Of a stretch of 64,000 bases of DNA, positions 1-12,430 are shown piece by piece (the stretch's first letter is position 1; the number at the start of each line of letters is the position of its first letter). The DNA lies in contig NC_081543.1 of the NCBI RefSeq assembly GCF_901000735.1, forward strand, positions 34,344,590 through 34,408,589, read 5' to 3'. A program made the position numbers and the translations under genes. The notes under the pieces are model-generated. The model saw only the letters and a list, made by a program, of their open reading frames with translations, did not search any database and was not told the origin of the DNA. This DNA comes from Corylus avellana. Taxonomy: Eukaryota; Streptophyta; Magnoliopsida; Fagales; Betulaceae.

Positions 1-3000
1 GATAAAATCTGTGCATATCAATATACACGCATGGTAAATGAGATTTGAACAAATTGATGTGACTAAATAAGTCCCATAACAAAAATTCCTATGCCTATAG
101 AATGGATTAGTTATACACCCAATCAAATAGTTGATGAAAAAAAAAAAAAGTATTACAATGAATCAATTAAGAATGTTCTGAAAATTCTATTGTCAGTGCT
201 CATACATAGTACTTTTTTTTTTTTTAGATCATACATAGTACACTCGTTCAACTTTTATAATCCTTGTGACCTCACTATTCATGTTGAATGGATGTTAAAA
301 TAAATAGAACTTAATTGAAGCACAAAAATCAAAACTTCAAAAAAAAAAAAAAAAAAAAAAAAGGAATAATTACTTTGCACAAAGCCAATCAGATTGGTTA
401 TATATGAAATTACTTAGGATGATATAGAGATTATAGTTGGCAATTGATAGGCGCCACGTATATTCAATATCTTACAGTTTCTTCTCGTCCAAGGCAAGCA
501 AGCGCTACAGACTTTCAATGTGATATATATATATTTTTTTGTCCCACATCACTAAAATATAAAAAAATTCTGTCATTTATATATCGTTGCATTAACCCCT
601 TGTATTGTCGAGCTCAGTAACGTGGGCTTGTAACCAAGTGGGACTTTGAGATGGTTGGATGTGCCAGGTGCCTCTGGGTGGGGATTGTTGGCGACCAATT
701 ATTTGTTCACTGTTCAGCACGCCCCACATCCCCTGGGGTCACAGGGGATCCCCCACCCACCACGGGTGGGTAGTTAATTATATATTGCATTTGCAGGCAC
801 TTCGAGCAAATATTGGGGATTGGACTAGGGTTTGAGCAAATATCCACAAATCCAATTGTCACCAAATCTCAGCGTGCCACCTGGATTCGCCCTGTACTCA
901 CAACCACCTTTTTTTTTTTTTACCGAGATATGTTTTGTTTTGTCTTTTTCTTATCCTCTTCTTTTTTTTTTTTTTCTCAAAGTTTTTTTATAAAATACAA
1001 AGCAAAAATAAGACGAAAGTATACTCAATTCTCATCGATAACACGTCACTTTTTGGATGCAAAGAAATTCCATTATTTTAGAACGGAGGTGAATAAGGGA
1101 GGAAAAAAAAAAAAGAAAAAAAAAAGCCTTCTAAATATATTATATTTTTTGTGCCAGGATCTTCCAACGAATCAATTAAGACTATTTTAAAAATTCTTTG
1201 TCAATACTCAGAGAGATTGAATCTCATATTTCATTGCTAGGTGCTCGTGCTCATTATGTGAGTTTGTAACCAAACGAGGCATTTGAATGATAATGATAAA
1301 ATGCAAGAAAATCCTTGGATGAAGGTGTGCCCCATCCATCATGAGTGAGTGCGTTGAAAGACATGAACCTTTTTTCTTCAACAAAAAACACTCTTAACTC
1401 TCTATTTTGTTTTGGCAAAAGTTTTTTTTTTTTTTTTTAATGATATCTTTTAATTGATATAACAATTAAATTGGACAAATTGCTCCTTCAGTATACTACC
1501 AAATATACAATTTGGAATCTTCATTACCCAAACACTATCTATGACACACACAATAGCTTTTCAAGCTATTACAAGCTAGACAATATCTTCGAATATTATT
1601 GTCTCCATCAGTTTCGAATCTAAACAAATTCTGATGAATCACGTTTTTAGCTACTTTCCGGTCATCAATTTCTGGGCTTTTTAATCTCGACTAAAAGTGC
1701 ATTTCCAAACTCAATCTCCTTTATTATTTCTACTATAGTGTTTTGGAAAAAGTAATTAGAGAGGAGTAAATGTGGTTTCTTGTGACTCAAATAAATAGAG
1801 CCAAAATTCCAAATCTTTCACCTAAAGGTTGTAGACTCAACAAACAAATAAAGAACAATTGAAAAAACAAAACCAACCACACTAACGTATCTTCCTTCAC
1901 TTGTTACATTGATTTTTTCAACACTTAGAAATTTAAATATGACGCACATAATAAAGAGGATCTTATTTATGGCTAGTTTGCAAACCCCTTTTGGAACAGC
2001 TTTAGCTCTTTAGCCAAAAAGAAAAAAACATTAATAAACAATTTAATATACAAAAACTTCAAAACTACTTTCACATTTCTTTTACATAGCAATCAAAAAG
2101 TAAAAAACACATCTTAAAAGGCGTTAGCAAATGAGTCCTTAGTTTGCCTCTTAATTAAAATTATTCTTTTCGTTTGGGTTTACTATTTGCCCACATCGAA
2201 ATAAGATCCCCCTCATTTCAAATGAAATTGATAGACACATCTTTTAAAAAACTTTAAAAAATATAAAATTATATACATTATTAGATATACAAACTTTAAA
2301 TATTGACCATAAAATAAATACTATCAATTTCATTTAAAATACAGATAATTTTCGCCCGCTCCCATTATAGCCCCAAGTATTTTTCTTCCTTCATATTTAA
2401 TGACCATTTGACAATTTTTAGTCTTCCCAACTAAAATAATGGCTAGTGGAATGGGAACATGCTCACCATGAAGGAAACCTTTTCTTCTTCTAATTTTAGT
2501 TAGAAAAGTAATTTAATTAGTAGTGTTTGTATATATCATACATACATTGGCGTTAAGTACTATCTTTCATGAATTGGCTAGTCAACAATAACATTTCAAA
2601 GATATTTTTTGAAAAAAATTTGAATTATATTGAAAGAAATAAAACCTTAATTTAATCAATTAAAAAGAAGATTTTTTTTATTAATAATAGTGAACTACTT
2701 TCATATATCAAGGACCTCCACCAATTTTCTGATCTAACAACCTTATTACTCATCTAGTAACAATCTTAACATGCCATTATATAGATTATATAAGTTTGAT
2801 TAGAGTTTATTTACAATGTCCTCTATGCAAACTTTTGATTGAACTAATATTCTTCTCCAAACTATCAAAAAATTACAGTGTACTCTAAATAACAAAAATA
2901 TCATAATAAAAAATAAAAGCTGATGACAAACCCACAACCACCGTGAGTCTTAACAACGCCATACCACGGCCGCGGTGGGTCACCAAACCTTTCCCTTGCA

Positions 3001-3883
3001 CCAATCTTCTAATTTTTGTACTAGTTGTCCCCAAAGTCTTATCCAAGCCAATAAAAACATTTAGAATTCATGAATGAATGATAAAATTTATTTATTTATT
3101 TTTTGAAAGATATAAAATTTATTAATTGAATGAGTTTATAACACACATTGACCATTTTGGTAATCTTGTTTAGAAGCTCAAGCCAGCTTGTATTGAGGTT
3201 GAGGCAAGGATGTTAATTTAATGCACTTATCATCTTTTAATATTGCATATGTACACTTGTGATATGTATAGCCTACCAAATATCATCAACTACTCTACAT
3301 TATATACAACAATAATGGCTACTTCTCTCTCTCTCTTATCACCAATATATGCGAGCGAATGACGTGTTTTGTATACATGTTCTTATCATACTTCACAAAA
3401 TTCTCTAAATTTTGAAAGAAAAGCGCTAAATCACATTTGCACTATTACTCTGTCAATTTGAAGCTTTCTTAAAATCATTTATAAATTTTAGTTTTACTTA
3501 GTAAGATAATAATGTGGGTCTTATGAGTGTCTTTATAAATCGCTTGTGATACCATTTGTAATGACCTAAGAAAAATGTATAAGTATATATGCGTTATTAC
3601 CCTAAAATGATTAGTAAATTTGAAGCTTCTCTAGAATTACTTATACAGTTCAGTTTCACCTAATAAGTAAGTAATGTGAAACTTAACACTCATGATTATC
3701 TTTATAAACTATGAACTCTCTTTGTAAACCTCTTGTGGTGTCACATTTGACATATAAAGTAATGCTCTCATATCATTTTAATAGAATTAGTTAAATTTGA
3801 ACATAAATTATTGGCAAACTTCAAAGTCAACCATAAGTGAGAGCAAGGTAGGGGATGATGATGAAAAGCAAACGGTGATAGGC
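1..3883. other. Intergenic DNA, no gene seen (unique part of contig 1)
   Basis: AT-rich sequence with long A and T homopolymers (for example about 340-362, 960-975 and 1422-1438). I see no ORF with a recognisable domain; the apparent ORF around 813-1190 begins with TTG and is low complexity. A block at about 2400-2640 resembles sequence upstream of STIG1 copy a (about 36921-37170), so part of this may be an old repeat. Confidence 0.6.
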
Positions 3884-4195
3884 TCTAGCTAGTATAAGGT
3901 TGCAATCGAGTGGAGAAGATCATGGAAGCCTCCTTGCCCTAAAAACTTGGGTCAAACGCGCTTAATTTTCATCTGACTTTTGTTCTGATATATATTAGAA
4001 ATTATTTTCTTCTTAAAATAATTTTTGGACTTTATTTTGATCAGGCCTCCATTGTCAACCATTAGAGATGCTTTCACAATCCACCCGTTGTCTTCTTTAA
4101 AGATAACGAAAAAATAAAGGGGTCAAAACAATTAATGGGGCCTTTGCATTGCATTAATTAAATATAATTCCCGGAGGGAAAAATTAAAGAAATAC
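3884..4195 (+). repeat. Contig-end overlap, direct copy of 26431-26745
   Basis: The last 312 bases of contig 1 match the first 315 bases of contig 3 in the same orientation, with only scattered substitutions and a T-run length difference. Both copies stop exactly at an N gap. This is the pattern of two overlapping contigs that were not merged, probably two haplotypes, rather than a dispersed repeat. Confidence 0.85.
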
Positions 4196-4295
4196 NNNNN
4201 NNNNNNNNNNNNNNNNNNNNNNNNNNNNNNNNNNNNNNNNNNNNNNNNNNNNNNNNNNNNNNNNNNNNNNNNNNNNNNNNNNNNNNNNNNNNNNN
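4196..4295. other. Assembly gap, 100 N
   Basis: Exactly 100 N, the conventional size for a gap of unknown length. It falls after the first base of DRP5A exon 8 in copy A, so the last exon of that copy is missing. Confidence 0.98.
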
Positions 4296-5960
4296 GCTGC
4301 ATACAGCAGAACAAATAACAGCTTGTTATAACCAGTTCCTTACTTTTAAAGTAAACGAAAAATGATTCCCTAAAGTTCATAGCTTGGTTTCTTAATTTAA
4401 GGTCTACAACTAATAGAGCAATGAACAATGTCAAGGCCCTTTTAAAAGAAACCAAAAAGTTTCCTTGTAAAGAAAATGTAGAAATCTATGTTATTCAACT
4501 AACAATCAAGTGAATCCGTGAGATATTCTAGCAATTTGAAAATCGCAGATTATGCTAAGAAATGGTTTGAGCAAAGTAGTGACTGCTGAAAACATGTGTA
4601 CAAAATAACATAAGCTGACCAAACAAATCAAACCAAAAGCCTTACGGCTTCCTGACAGCCTACAACAATCAAAAGAAAACAACTTTCGTGAAACCTGTAA
4701 TGGTAAATTCCTAAGCCCCTCAATGCACAAATCTGACCACTATCTGGTGCTTGCACTGTCACAAGGACAACATATCCTGTTGTTTCTGTAAATGTAAATG
4801 CTTTTGTAGATGCAAGTTAATGTTGAAAAGATAAACAAGCTCACCAGGGGGTTAAGAATCCAGAATTCAAAGTTGAAGCTACATTTCGCTCGACAAGAAC
4901 TTCACGAATCCGCGCAAAATGATTTGCAGCTGATGAACAGATATCTGAATAGGCTGAGCCTGATCTTGAACCACTATCACCAAATAAAAGACCGCCACCA
5001 TCTTGAGCTCTTATGTGATCAGTATTTCTGCTATTGCCTGTCAATCTTGAAACCCGTTTTCTCGCTCCAACATCAATGCCATTTACAAGTTCTTTCTTGG
5101 CCCCAGGATACACTACATCACATGGCTGATCAGGTGATGGTGTCTCAGGCACAGTCATTTGGCTTTCTCGAAGAGCTCCTCTAGCTTCCGCACCTTTTCC
5201 TGGAGTGGTTTGCTGTCCGTTCTTTTCCGGAGGTATGTTCTCTTGATCCTTCACATTTTCATCACAGGCTGCTGGCCCCCCATCAGTTAGCTCGAGACAA
5301 AATGAACCAACTGAAGCCTGGTTGAACTTGCAAAAAGAGGTTGCACTTGAGCCAAGGCGTCCTTGAAAATCATTCTCATAACAGACCTGCGAGTATGGGC
5401 TTGTAACTGAATCAAGGTGGTGCCGAACTAGTTGCTTGCATTGTTTGGCAAGGTCCTTAATAAAGCGATTGTAAGCATGCCTTAAAGCAGCATGAAAACC
5501 AACATAGCCATCCATTTTTTCTGATTTCATCCCATCTGCACAGCAAACAAAGTCCAATGGATTTAATGATCCATTCTATGAAATTAACATACCGACACCC
5601 ACAATTAGAAAAAGAAAAGAGAATTACAGAAGTGGAAAATGTTGCATAAAAAATATATTAATCATAAAAGGCACAAAGCCCATATACGCTCTTGACCCCT
5701 CAAGGACCTTTTTTCCTTTCTCTGGTAATTGAAGGTTGGTTTCTTAAACTTATCTTGGAATCTGGACATAGAGATAGTAAGAAATAGATCACCAGAAAAT
5801 TAGTTGACGTACTCAGACATCAGATTACAGTGAACTTGAACTCCCACAAACATGAGTTATTACACTACTCATGCTTTAATGCATATTCTCATTACCAACT
5901 AAAATATCATAAGCTGAAAGAGAATAAACAGTTCAAAGAAAATCATTCTCAGGTAACCTT

Positions 5961-6002
<42 letters not shown>

Positions 6003-9000
6003 TACACTGAATATATTAAAGTTGTAATCCCAACTCTTGGGTTGGCAATAAAGTAAAATAAACTAGTAACTGCACAAGAATTGTGAACAAAGAGTTAAAA
6101 AGCTTCTCACATTCTGCGTCATGACTGTGATTTCTTTCTAGTGCAAGATCATAGAGATTCCCCAAAACAAAAGCAAGCCTATCACAAGCAGTGTCAAGAA
6201 GAGGAGCCAGCCATGATTTGGCAGCAGCACGGGCTATTTCTGCAGCTGCTTCTGTTACTCCTCTACCCCCACCTCGGCCAGCATGTGCAAGTAATATGTT
6301 TGCCACCTATCAGGAAACTAAATAATTTACCAGTTCACAGACAATCTCAATCCATTATCCCAAGTAAATTGCTCTTAGAATATATATACCTTCTCCCTTG
6401 ACACTCGGGGGCATTCAATGGAATAAGCAGCACAGCGAAATTCATGTATCACTCTTTCAAAAGCAGCACCTCCATAAAGCCGAAGACTAGCATTGGGAGG
6501 CTTTATATCTGCAGTAACACCAGGCCAACCGCCCAGACCACTTTTTGACTGCTCTTCCATTGTTGTTTTTCCCCAATGCTCTGGGGCAGGATCTGCTGCT
6601 CCATCAATCAAAGCTCCCTTTACAATAGGCATGAACAGATGACATTTTTAATCAAATATCTAAAACTTACTTTCTTGGAATTAAAAAAAGAAAAGAGTAA
6701 AAAGGAAGGTGAATCTTATATGATAACTTCATGAATTACTTTTTACTGAAAGTAATAGTAACTACAAGTAATTGGGTGATATTTCTAGTGGCATGGGATG
6801 ATTAATAAATAATTTATATTTATTTTTCTTTTCATAGGAGGTTTAAGGATATTACTTTTCTGGTTTCTATTCACCTCTTTTTGCTTGAGAAGGGAGGGGA
6901 TTCAAATTAACTCAACAAAAAACTTCTATCTAGTCTCAACTACTTGACCTGAGGAATTCACATTATGAATAAAAGCATATGTTTGTTAAATGAAAGTATA
7001 ACTGTATAAGAGAATCTCACAAGGAAATCATGGACTGTCAGAAATATGAGGGAGATTTATGAATTACGAGAATCTAATATAAAAAAACAGGTTATGTCCT
7101 CCAAATGAAAGATGTCATGAATAGTTTATGACTTAACACATAATTAAATTTAAAAAAATCTTAAGAGTGAATTTTGCCCACCACATGATTGCTGATCGAA
7201 GCTGCATACAGCATTGCAGATCTCCTAAGATGAGCAATATCAGAAGTAGCCTGAATTTTAGAGTCCATTCTGGCCACATCAGCCATAACTTCACTGCAGC
7301 GCTGCTCAAGCAAAGCTAGAGTTGCTGGTGCAGCTTCTTTATATCTCTTCTGAAGCTCAGACTCCAAATAATCTCTCAGATGGCCAAAGCCTATATAAGG
7401 CTTGAACTTTTCCTCATCAAATCCACCCTGGACACCCTCATGAAGATGACGTAGAACTTCTGAGTCCACCTGAGATATTTGCCTGCGGAACTCATCATTT
7501 GAAATGGTGTTCCGGTCCTTTGGCAGGGCCACAAAAAATGGGCGTATGTTATCTCCCAGGTAACCGCTTGCACTCAAATATCGGTCCACTTCCCACCTGT
7601 CACTGAACTCCTGCATACATAGATATCTTAGATTTAGTATTCAAACAATAATACAATGACATCCACAGAAACCATTCACTTCTGCCATACTATGAAAACA
7701 AGTTTCTTTAGTTATTTGTACATTTGCAAAAACAAACTTCAACAGCATGAGGAAGCACAATTTTGTGCATTGAGAATCTAAATGATGGAGGTATCCACCC
7801 ATCTACAACATTCTCTTTTGTAGTATGCTTAAATTTTATTACCAGGGGTCAACTCAACAAAATCCATAAGTTCATACCTTGAGCCGATTATCGAATTTGG
7901 AGACAACGATTACTGTCCGTCTGAATGTAGGATCAATTTCGCGAATAGAATCTAACCAAAGTGAGGAGCACCACTCCACGCTACTCTGTTGAAGGAACAA
8001 CAAAATGCGATGGGGAGGACTAGCCAATGACTTCACCATCGAAAGAATTTCTTCGGGGGTATTATCTGGTTCTCCTTTCTTTGCCTGCCAATGAAAGTTC
8101 CAAAAAAGAAAAAAAAAATTAATATAAGATCATAATTTCAAACATATATTTGCCCATGTAGTAGAGTGTCACCTTAAGAACAAAGCCTGGTGTATCTATA
8201 ATGGTGAGATTAGGACAATGTGCATATTCAGCTCGCATCACAATTGGCTTAGAAGAAACCGCTGTTTTAGTCTTCTTCAAAAGGGCCTCAGTTCGGGACT
8301 TTATGATATCTGCAATTGCAGAAGCCAAAACAACAGGACTTCCATATTCTTCAGAATCCTCTTCCTGCTTTCAATGCTAAACTCTCAGTACTTTTTGTAA
8401 ACAAAACATCAAAGCATTGAGAGAAGGCAAAACACAAGTAACACAGCAAAATAACCACCACATCAAGAAGATTGCATATGTATTCATTACCATATGACCA
8501 AAATAAAAGTCAGTTAATACCCAGAAAACATACGAACCCACAAGTTTTTCAGTTCTCAATATCCAAACCCTAATATGTTCATTCCCACGTTACTTGCTGT
8601 TTGATTCCCAAGAAACAAATAAAAGACTGAACTTGATCCACCCAGTTTCTACAAAGAAGATTGGTTGTTTTCATCAGTCACCGTTTCAACGTAATAATTG
8701 AACATATTAAGTAATTTCATTTTACAACTTTGTAATCCACAACTTCCTCCTGTTTCTTGGCAAGCAACAAGGAACAGAAGTGTAACATAAAGTACTGAAT
8801 ACATGCTATACATCTATGAATCCGACATTTTTAAACGGTAGCCTAAAATGTTCATCCCAGTTCTGAACATAAAAAAAATGGGGAAGACAAAAAAATATAC
8901 TAATCTGCATATTTGAAACTTGCTAAAACACTAATCTGTATTCAATTAAAAGTTAAAACTAACACAATCACTCGGCCTCCAAAGTCGACATTTCATTTCA

Positions 9001-9469
9001 TATCGCTTGCTGGAAACTAGAACCCAATTGTTTCAACATGAACCGCATACGTTAATCCAATTTCCATTATCTTTCCATTTTTACCAAAATAACCAGCAAT
9101 CCATTTGAAAGAAGAGCACAGAGAAAAGAAAACCTGAAAGCGGCAGCGGGGTTCGAGGGCGGAGGGGTCGTGGACCATCTGGAGAATGAGGGGGCGGCGG
9201 GTGCCCATCTCGACCTCGCGGACATTGAAGCGGAACCCAAGGAGGGCTTCGAGGAGAGAGCTCTTGCCGTCGGATTGGCCACCCAGGGCCACGATCTCTG
9301 GGATCGGCAGCTTCTCCCCGAAGGCCACCGCCGCCGCCTGGAGACGGTTGTAGGCCTCGAACCGAGCGGAGCGAGCCGAGGATTCGGCCGAGACGGGGTT
9401 GGGGTGTTTGCGGGACTTGTCGGAGGGGGTCTTGGAGGGCGTGCTGAGAAAGGCGTTGGAGGTCGCCAT
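4296..9469 (-). CDS. DRP5A: Dynamin-related protein 5A, copy A, 3'-truncated by the gap
   Basis: Large dynamin-type GTPase of the plant DRP5A type, which acts in cytokinesis. Seven of eight exons are present: 9469-9134, 8364-8173, 8084-7878, 7610-7182, 6617-6390, 6306-6111 and 5535-4845. All introns are GT-AG and keep frame. Exon 8 (62 codons in copy B) is lost in the gap; only its first base, at 4296, remains. The GTPase motifs are intact: GGQSDGKS at residues 63-70, DTPG at 169-172 and SKFD at 238-241. Compared with copy B the only amino-acid change I noticed is Gly for Asp at the start of exon 7 (MDG versus MDD). Intron 6 carries an (AG)17 run, against (CT)12 in copy B. I read this as the second allele of the 40349-45701 gene, cut at a contig end, not as a separate pseudogene. 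Confidence 0.93.
5965..5999 (+). repeat. (AG)17 microsatellite in a DRP5A intron
   Basis: Perfect AG dinucleotide run in intron 6 of copy A. The matching run in copy B (43823-43846) has about 12 units. A length difference of this kind is typical of alleles. Confidence 0.95.
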
Positions 9470-9538
9470 TGGAGAGAGAGGGAGAGGGGGAATGAGGAAT
9501 GAGGAACGCGGAACTTTCGAATTTGAATTTGGCTCACC

Positions 9539-9549
9539 AAGCCGTTAGG
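9539..9549 (-). promoter_or_regulatory. Putative mitosis-specific (MSA) element upstream of DRP5A copy A
   Basis: On the minus strand this reads CCTAACGGCTT, 10 of 11 positions of the MSA consensus YCYAACGGYYA bound by MYB3R factors, 70-80 bases before the ATG at 9469. A second AACGG core lies just beyond it in the opposite orientation. G2/M expression would fit a cytokinesis dynamin. The motif is seen; its function is inferred. Confidence 0.5.
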
Positions 9550-9609
9550 GAACGGGTTTTCAAATGAAATGCGTCTCCTTTCTTTTGAAACAAAAAGTTC
9601 AGACAAGTT

Positions 9610-9790
9610 TAATTGGTTCTGCTCATATTCGGCCTATGTGGGCTCATATTTTGGTCTGTGATGATCTAGGCCCATATTCGGCCCCAAATTTGTTTTTTTA
9701 CAAGTAAGTTGGTCTTGCTCATATTTGGTCCATAGCCATATTTTGGCTCATTGTTTTGCCAATTTTCGGCCTATTGTTGTTAAAGGCCCA
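9610..9790 (-). repeat. Degenerate tandem motif upstream of DRP5A copy A
   Basis: About six loosely spaced copies of a unit like CTCATATTCGGCC (variants CATATTTTGG, CATATTTGGTCC, AATTTTCGGCC) lie within 180 bases. The same block is in copy B at about 40025-40205. The origin is unknown; it could be an eroded tandem repeat or a transposon remnant. Confidence 0.5.
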
Positions 9791-10160
9791 CCTCCGATAA
9801 ATTTCACCGACTGCCACCAACTCCAGTCACCGCCGTCGCCCGCCACCAACTCTATCTAGTCTCCAACCTCCAACACTACCATCTCAACAAAAAAAAAAAA
9901 CCTTATTTTCAAACTTAAGCTTCCATATGAAAACTCAAGCTTATAGAATTTTCCGCCTTTAGTTTGGGGGTTAGGGTGAAAAGATGGTTAGTAAAATCCA
10001 ATAATTGCCTCCGCTAACCGCCGGTTAACCCCACATAACTTTAATGACCGCTAACCGTTTTTTAAGAAAAAAAATTAAAAAGTTATAACTTTTTTTACAA
10101 AAAAACCAAAACGACATTGTTTTTATGGTAATATGATAATACCTTACTACATACGACAGC

Positions 10161-10166
<6 letters not shown>

Positions 10167-10192
<26 letters not shown>
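10167..10192. repeat. (AT)n microsatellite
   Basis: TA dinucleotide run inside a block rich in GGTTAGCGG-type motifs and AACGACGTCGTT (about 9960-10275). The block looks like a MITE, but I could not define its ends. Confidence 0.8.
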
Positions 10193-10196
<4 letters not shown>

Positions 10197-10299
10197 ACAA
10201 AAACGACGTCGTTTCATGTATTTTTATATATATAAATATAATATACATAAAGGCGGTTAGCGATTAGGCGGGTGGTTAATATTAAAATATATTTCCATA

Positions 10300-10640
10300 T
10301 ACTTGTGATTGATAATCAAATCATTGTGATTGATTGTCAAATCGTTGTGATTGATATTCAAATATTTGTAATTAGTTCTCTTATTTGTATGGTACTCACC
10401 TATAATATTTTTCCTATAAATAGAGATAATTTGTATTGAAAAGATCATTAAAAAATAACTACAAGATGTAGCCTTTTGGGCTTTTCCTTAGTGGTGAATG
10501 TAAGTATCTAACACCGAACCATCTGTAAAATTTTTATCTCCAATTTCTCTCTTTATTCCGCTTTTTATATTTGATTATCCATTTCATTATGAGTTTATTC
10601 ACTATAATCCTGATCTACATAGCTGTTATCAGCAAGTCTT
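10300..10640 (+). mobile_element. LTR remnant (Copia-like)
   Basis: Contains a CCTATAAATAGAG promoter-like box near 10413-10425, then AAGATC..., a CT-rich tract and a sequence ending near a degenerate TATCAGC primer-site-like string at about 10628. This layout is typical of a plant Copia LTR. No internal coding region follows. The arm B counterpart is about 39195-39525. Confidence 0.45.
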
Positions 10641-11127
10641 GCTACAAATTCAATCTAAGAAATTAAAGAGCTAAAACTAACAATATAGGCTTTTAAATAC
10701 AAGGAATGAAAACACTAAGCAATAGCAGATATTGGAACCTTAACAAATGTAAATGAGGATTTGATAAAAAATAATAATAAATAAATAAATAATGTAAAGG
10801 AGGAAATGATCGATTTGCACCTGATAAACGTTGGTGAAGAGAAAAAAAGGAGAAATATTTCTTTATTATGTAGGAAAAATGTTGGTTAATTTGGGTGAGT
10901 GTTAATTTAATGCCATGTTTTGTTTTGAAAATAGTATTATCGGTTTATGCAACGTCCCGTGAGTCTATCGATTTAAGGAGGGGATGCTCAAACTAAAAAA
11001 ATTGTTTACGGTTTTTAAAAATAAAAACTATTTTTCCGAAATTAAAGACATTTTTCGGTCAAACCGAAAATATTTTTCGTTGACTATTATTTTCTACCGC
11101 ACCAAACACCTGAAAATACAAAAAACA

Positions 11128-11211
11128 TTGTATTAACTTAATTATGTTATATTACACTAGAATCTATTTTCTGTCGCACCATTGTAATATACCATAATTA
11201 AGTTAATACAA
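11128..11211. repeat. Near-perfect hairpin, 30-base arms
   Basis: TTGTATTAACTTAATTAT on one arm is repeated in reverse complement on the other, with a loop of about 24 bases. It sits inside a longer block with motifs such as CAAACCGAAAAT and CACCAAACA, as seen at the ends of non-autonomous DNA transposons. Probably the core of a MITE; no target-site duplication was defined. Confidence 0.65.
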
Positions 11212-11550
11212 TCAAAATGTAGTCTTACCAAACATTTTCTGCCATGGTCGCAGGCCTCTAAAATCAAATCATTTAAACTCTTCTTATCTTTTTTCTCTCT
11301 CTTCTCCAAATATTTTTCCCAATATCTTTATTTTTATTTTCTAATTTAGCAGTAGTATTGAAATTTAGCAATTAATAATGATCATCCCAAATTCAATCCA
11401 CATAACTTTTGAGCATAAAAGGGACATAATAGTCCTATTTTTAACACTATTCATAATAAAGTCATATGGTGTCTCATAGTCTTGCTTTCTTCCCCTAGTC
11501 TTCCATGATACTTACACACAAAATCAAAATCAAATTTAATGTCTTAATAA

Positions 11551-12430
11551 TTTTTTTTTTTTTTTTTTTTGAATTGAAATCTCATGCTTTCATTAATAAA
11601 ACATCAAATCATACAGCTCTCGGAGATTACAATATCATGAAGAAACATAAGATATTTGTCCATCCAATTTTTTTACATAGCTTGTAAAGCCTCTTTTGCC
11701 AATAGATGGGCAACCATGTTTGCTTCTCTCTCAAAATCATGTTTCACTTACCAGGATTGGAAACTATACAAAATGAGCTCTGATATTCGTCTATCAAATT
11801 CACGTACCTGCTCTATGATTGCGCTTTATTATGTAGTGCATGTGCCATGTACACTCTCCAAAGTATCGTCTTCCAAAATAACATTGCGAGCCATCCAACG
11901 TTGTACACCTCGGTCTGACTATCGAATCTCCTTACTACTATTATTATTATTATGTTGTTGTTGTTCCTCCTCATAGAACTCCTCCACAGTTGCCCTTACA
12001 TTTTTGACAATTTGATTCGAGTGTTTGAACTCTCTATAAAAAATCATATTGTTTATACGTAGCCATATCCCTCTTGCAATTGTGGCCATCGGCTCGAACT
12101 TTCCCTTTTCCAGTTTACCCAATAGCTCACCTGCAACTTTTTTTTTAAAAAAAATTAATAATAATAATAATCATCCCCTCTAATGGGGCATTTTTGAATT
12201 TTTCTAGGACACTCTCCCCAAACTTCACAAGAAGATGGGTAAGATGTGAAAGATATTTTCCACATCCATTCCGCAAATTGGACATAGAGGATCCTGCACC
12301 ACCATTTTTTCAAACAAATTTTCTTTGTTTGGCAGCAAATTATTGCAGGCCTTCCACATAAAAACTTTTACAACTCCAAGCACGTTTAAATACTAGATGT
12401 TCTTCCAAATTTTGCTATGCTTAGAAGCTT
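11551..12430 (-). mobile_element. 5'-truncated LINE (L1-type) ORF2 3' end, arm A
   Basis: Read on the minus strand, it encodes in broken frames a zf-RVT-like stretch (VKVFMWKAC, PICGMDVENIYHI) followed by an RNase H-like stretch (REANMAAHL-AKEAF), then a short 3' UTR and a poly(A) tail (T run 11551-11570). It is a dead copy. The arm B counterpart at about 37390-38272 has a shorter tail of 14 A. Confidence 0.8.

Noticed and set aside
813..1190. 125-residue ORF
   Set aside because: Starts with TTG and is mostly homopolymer-derived Phe and Lys runs.
4132..4455. 107-residue ORF across the first gap
   Set aside because: Reads through 100 N and joins unrelated contigs.
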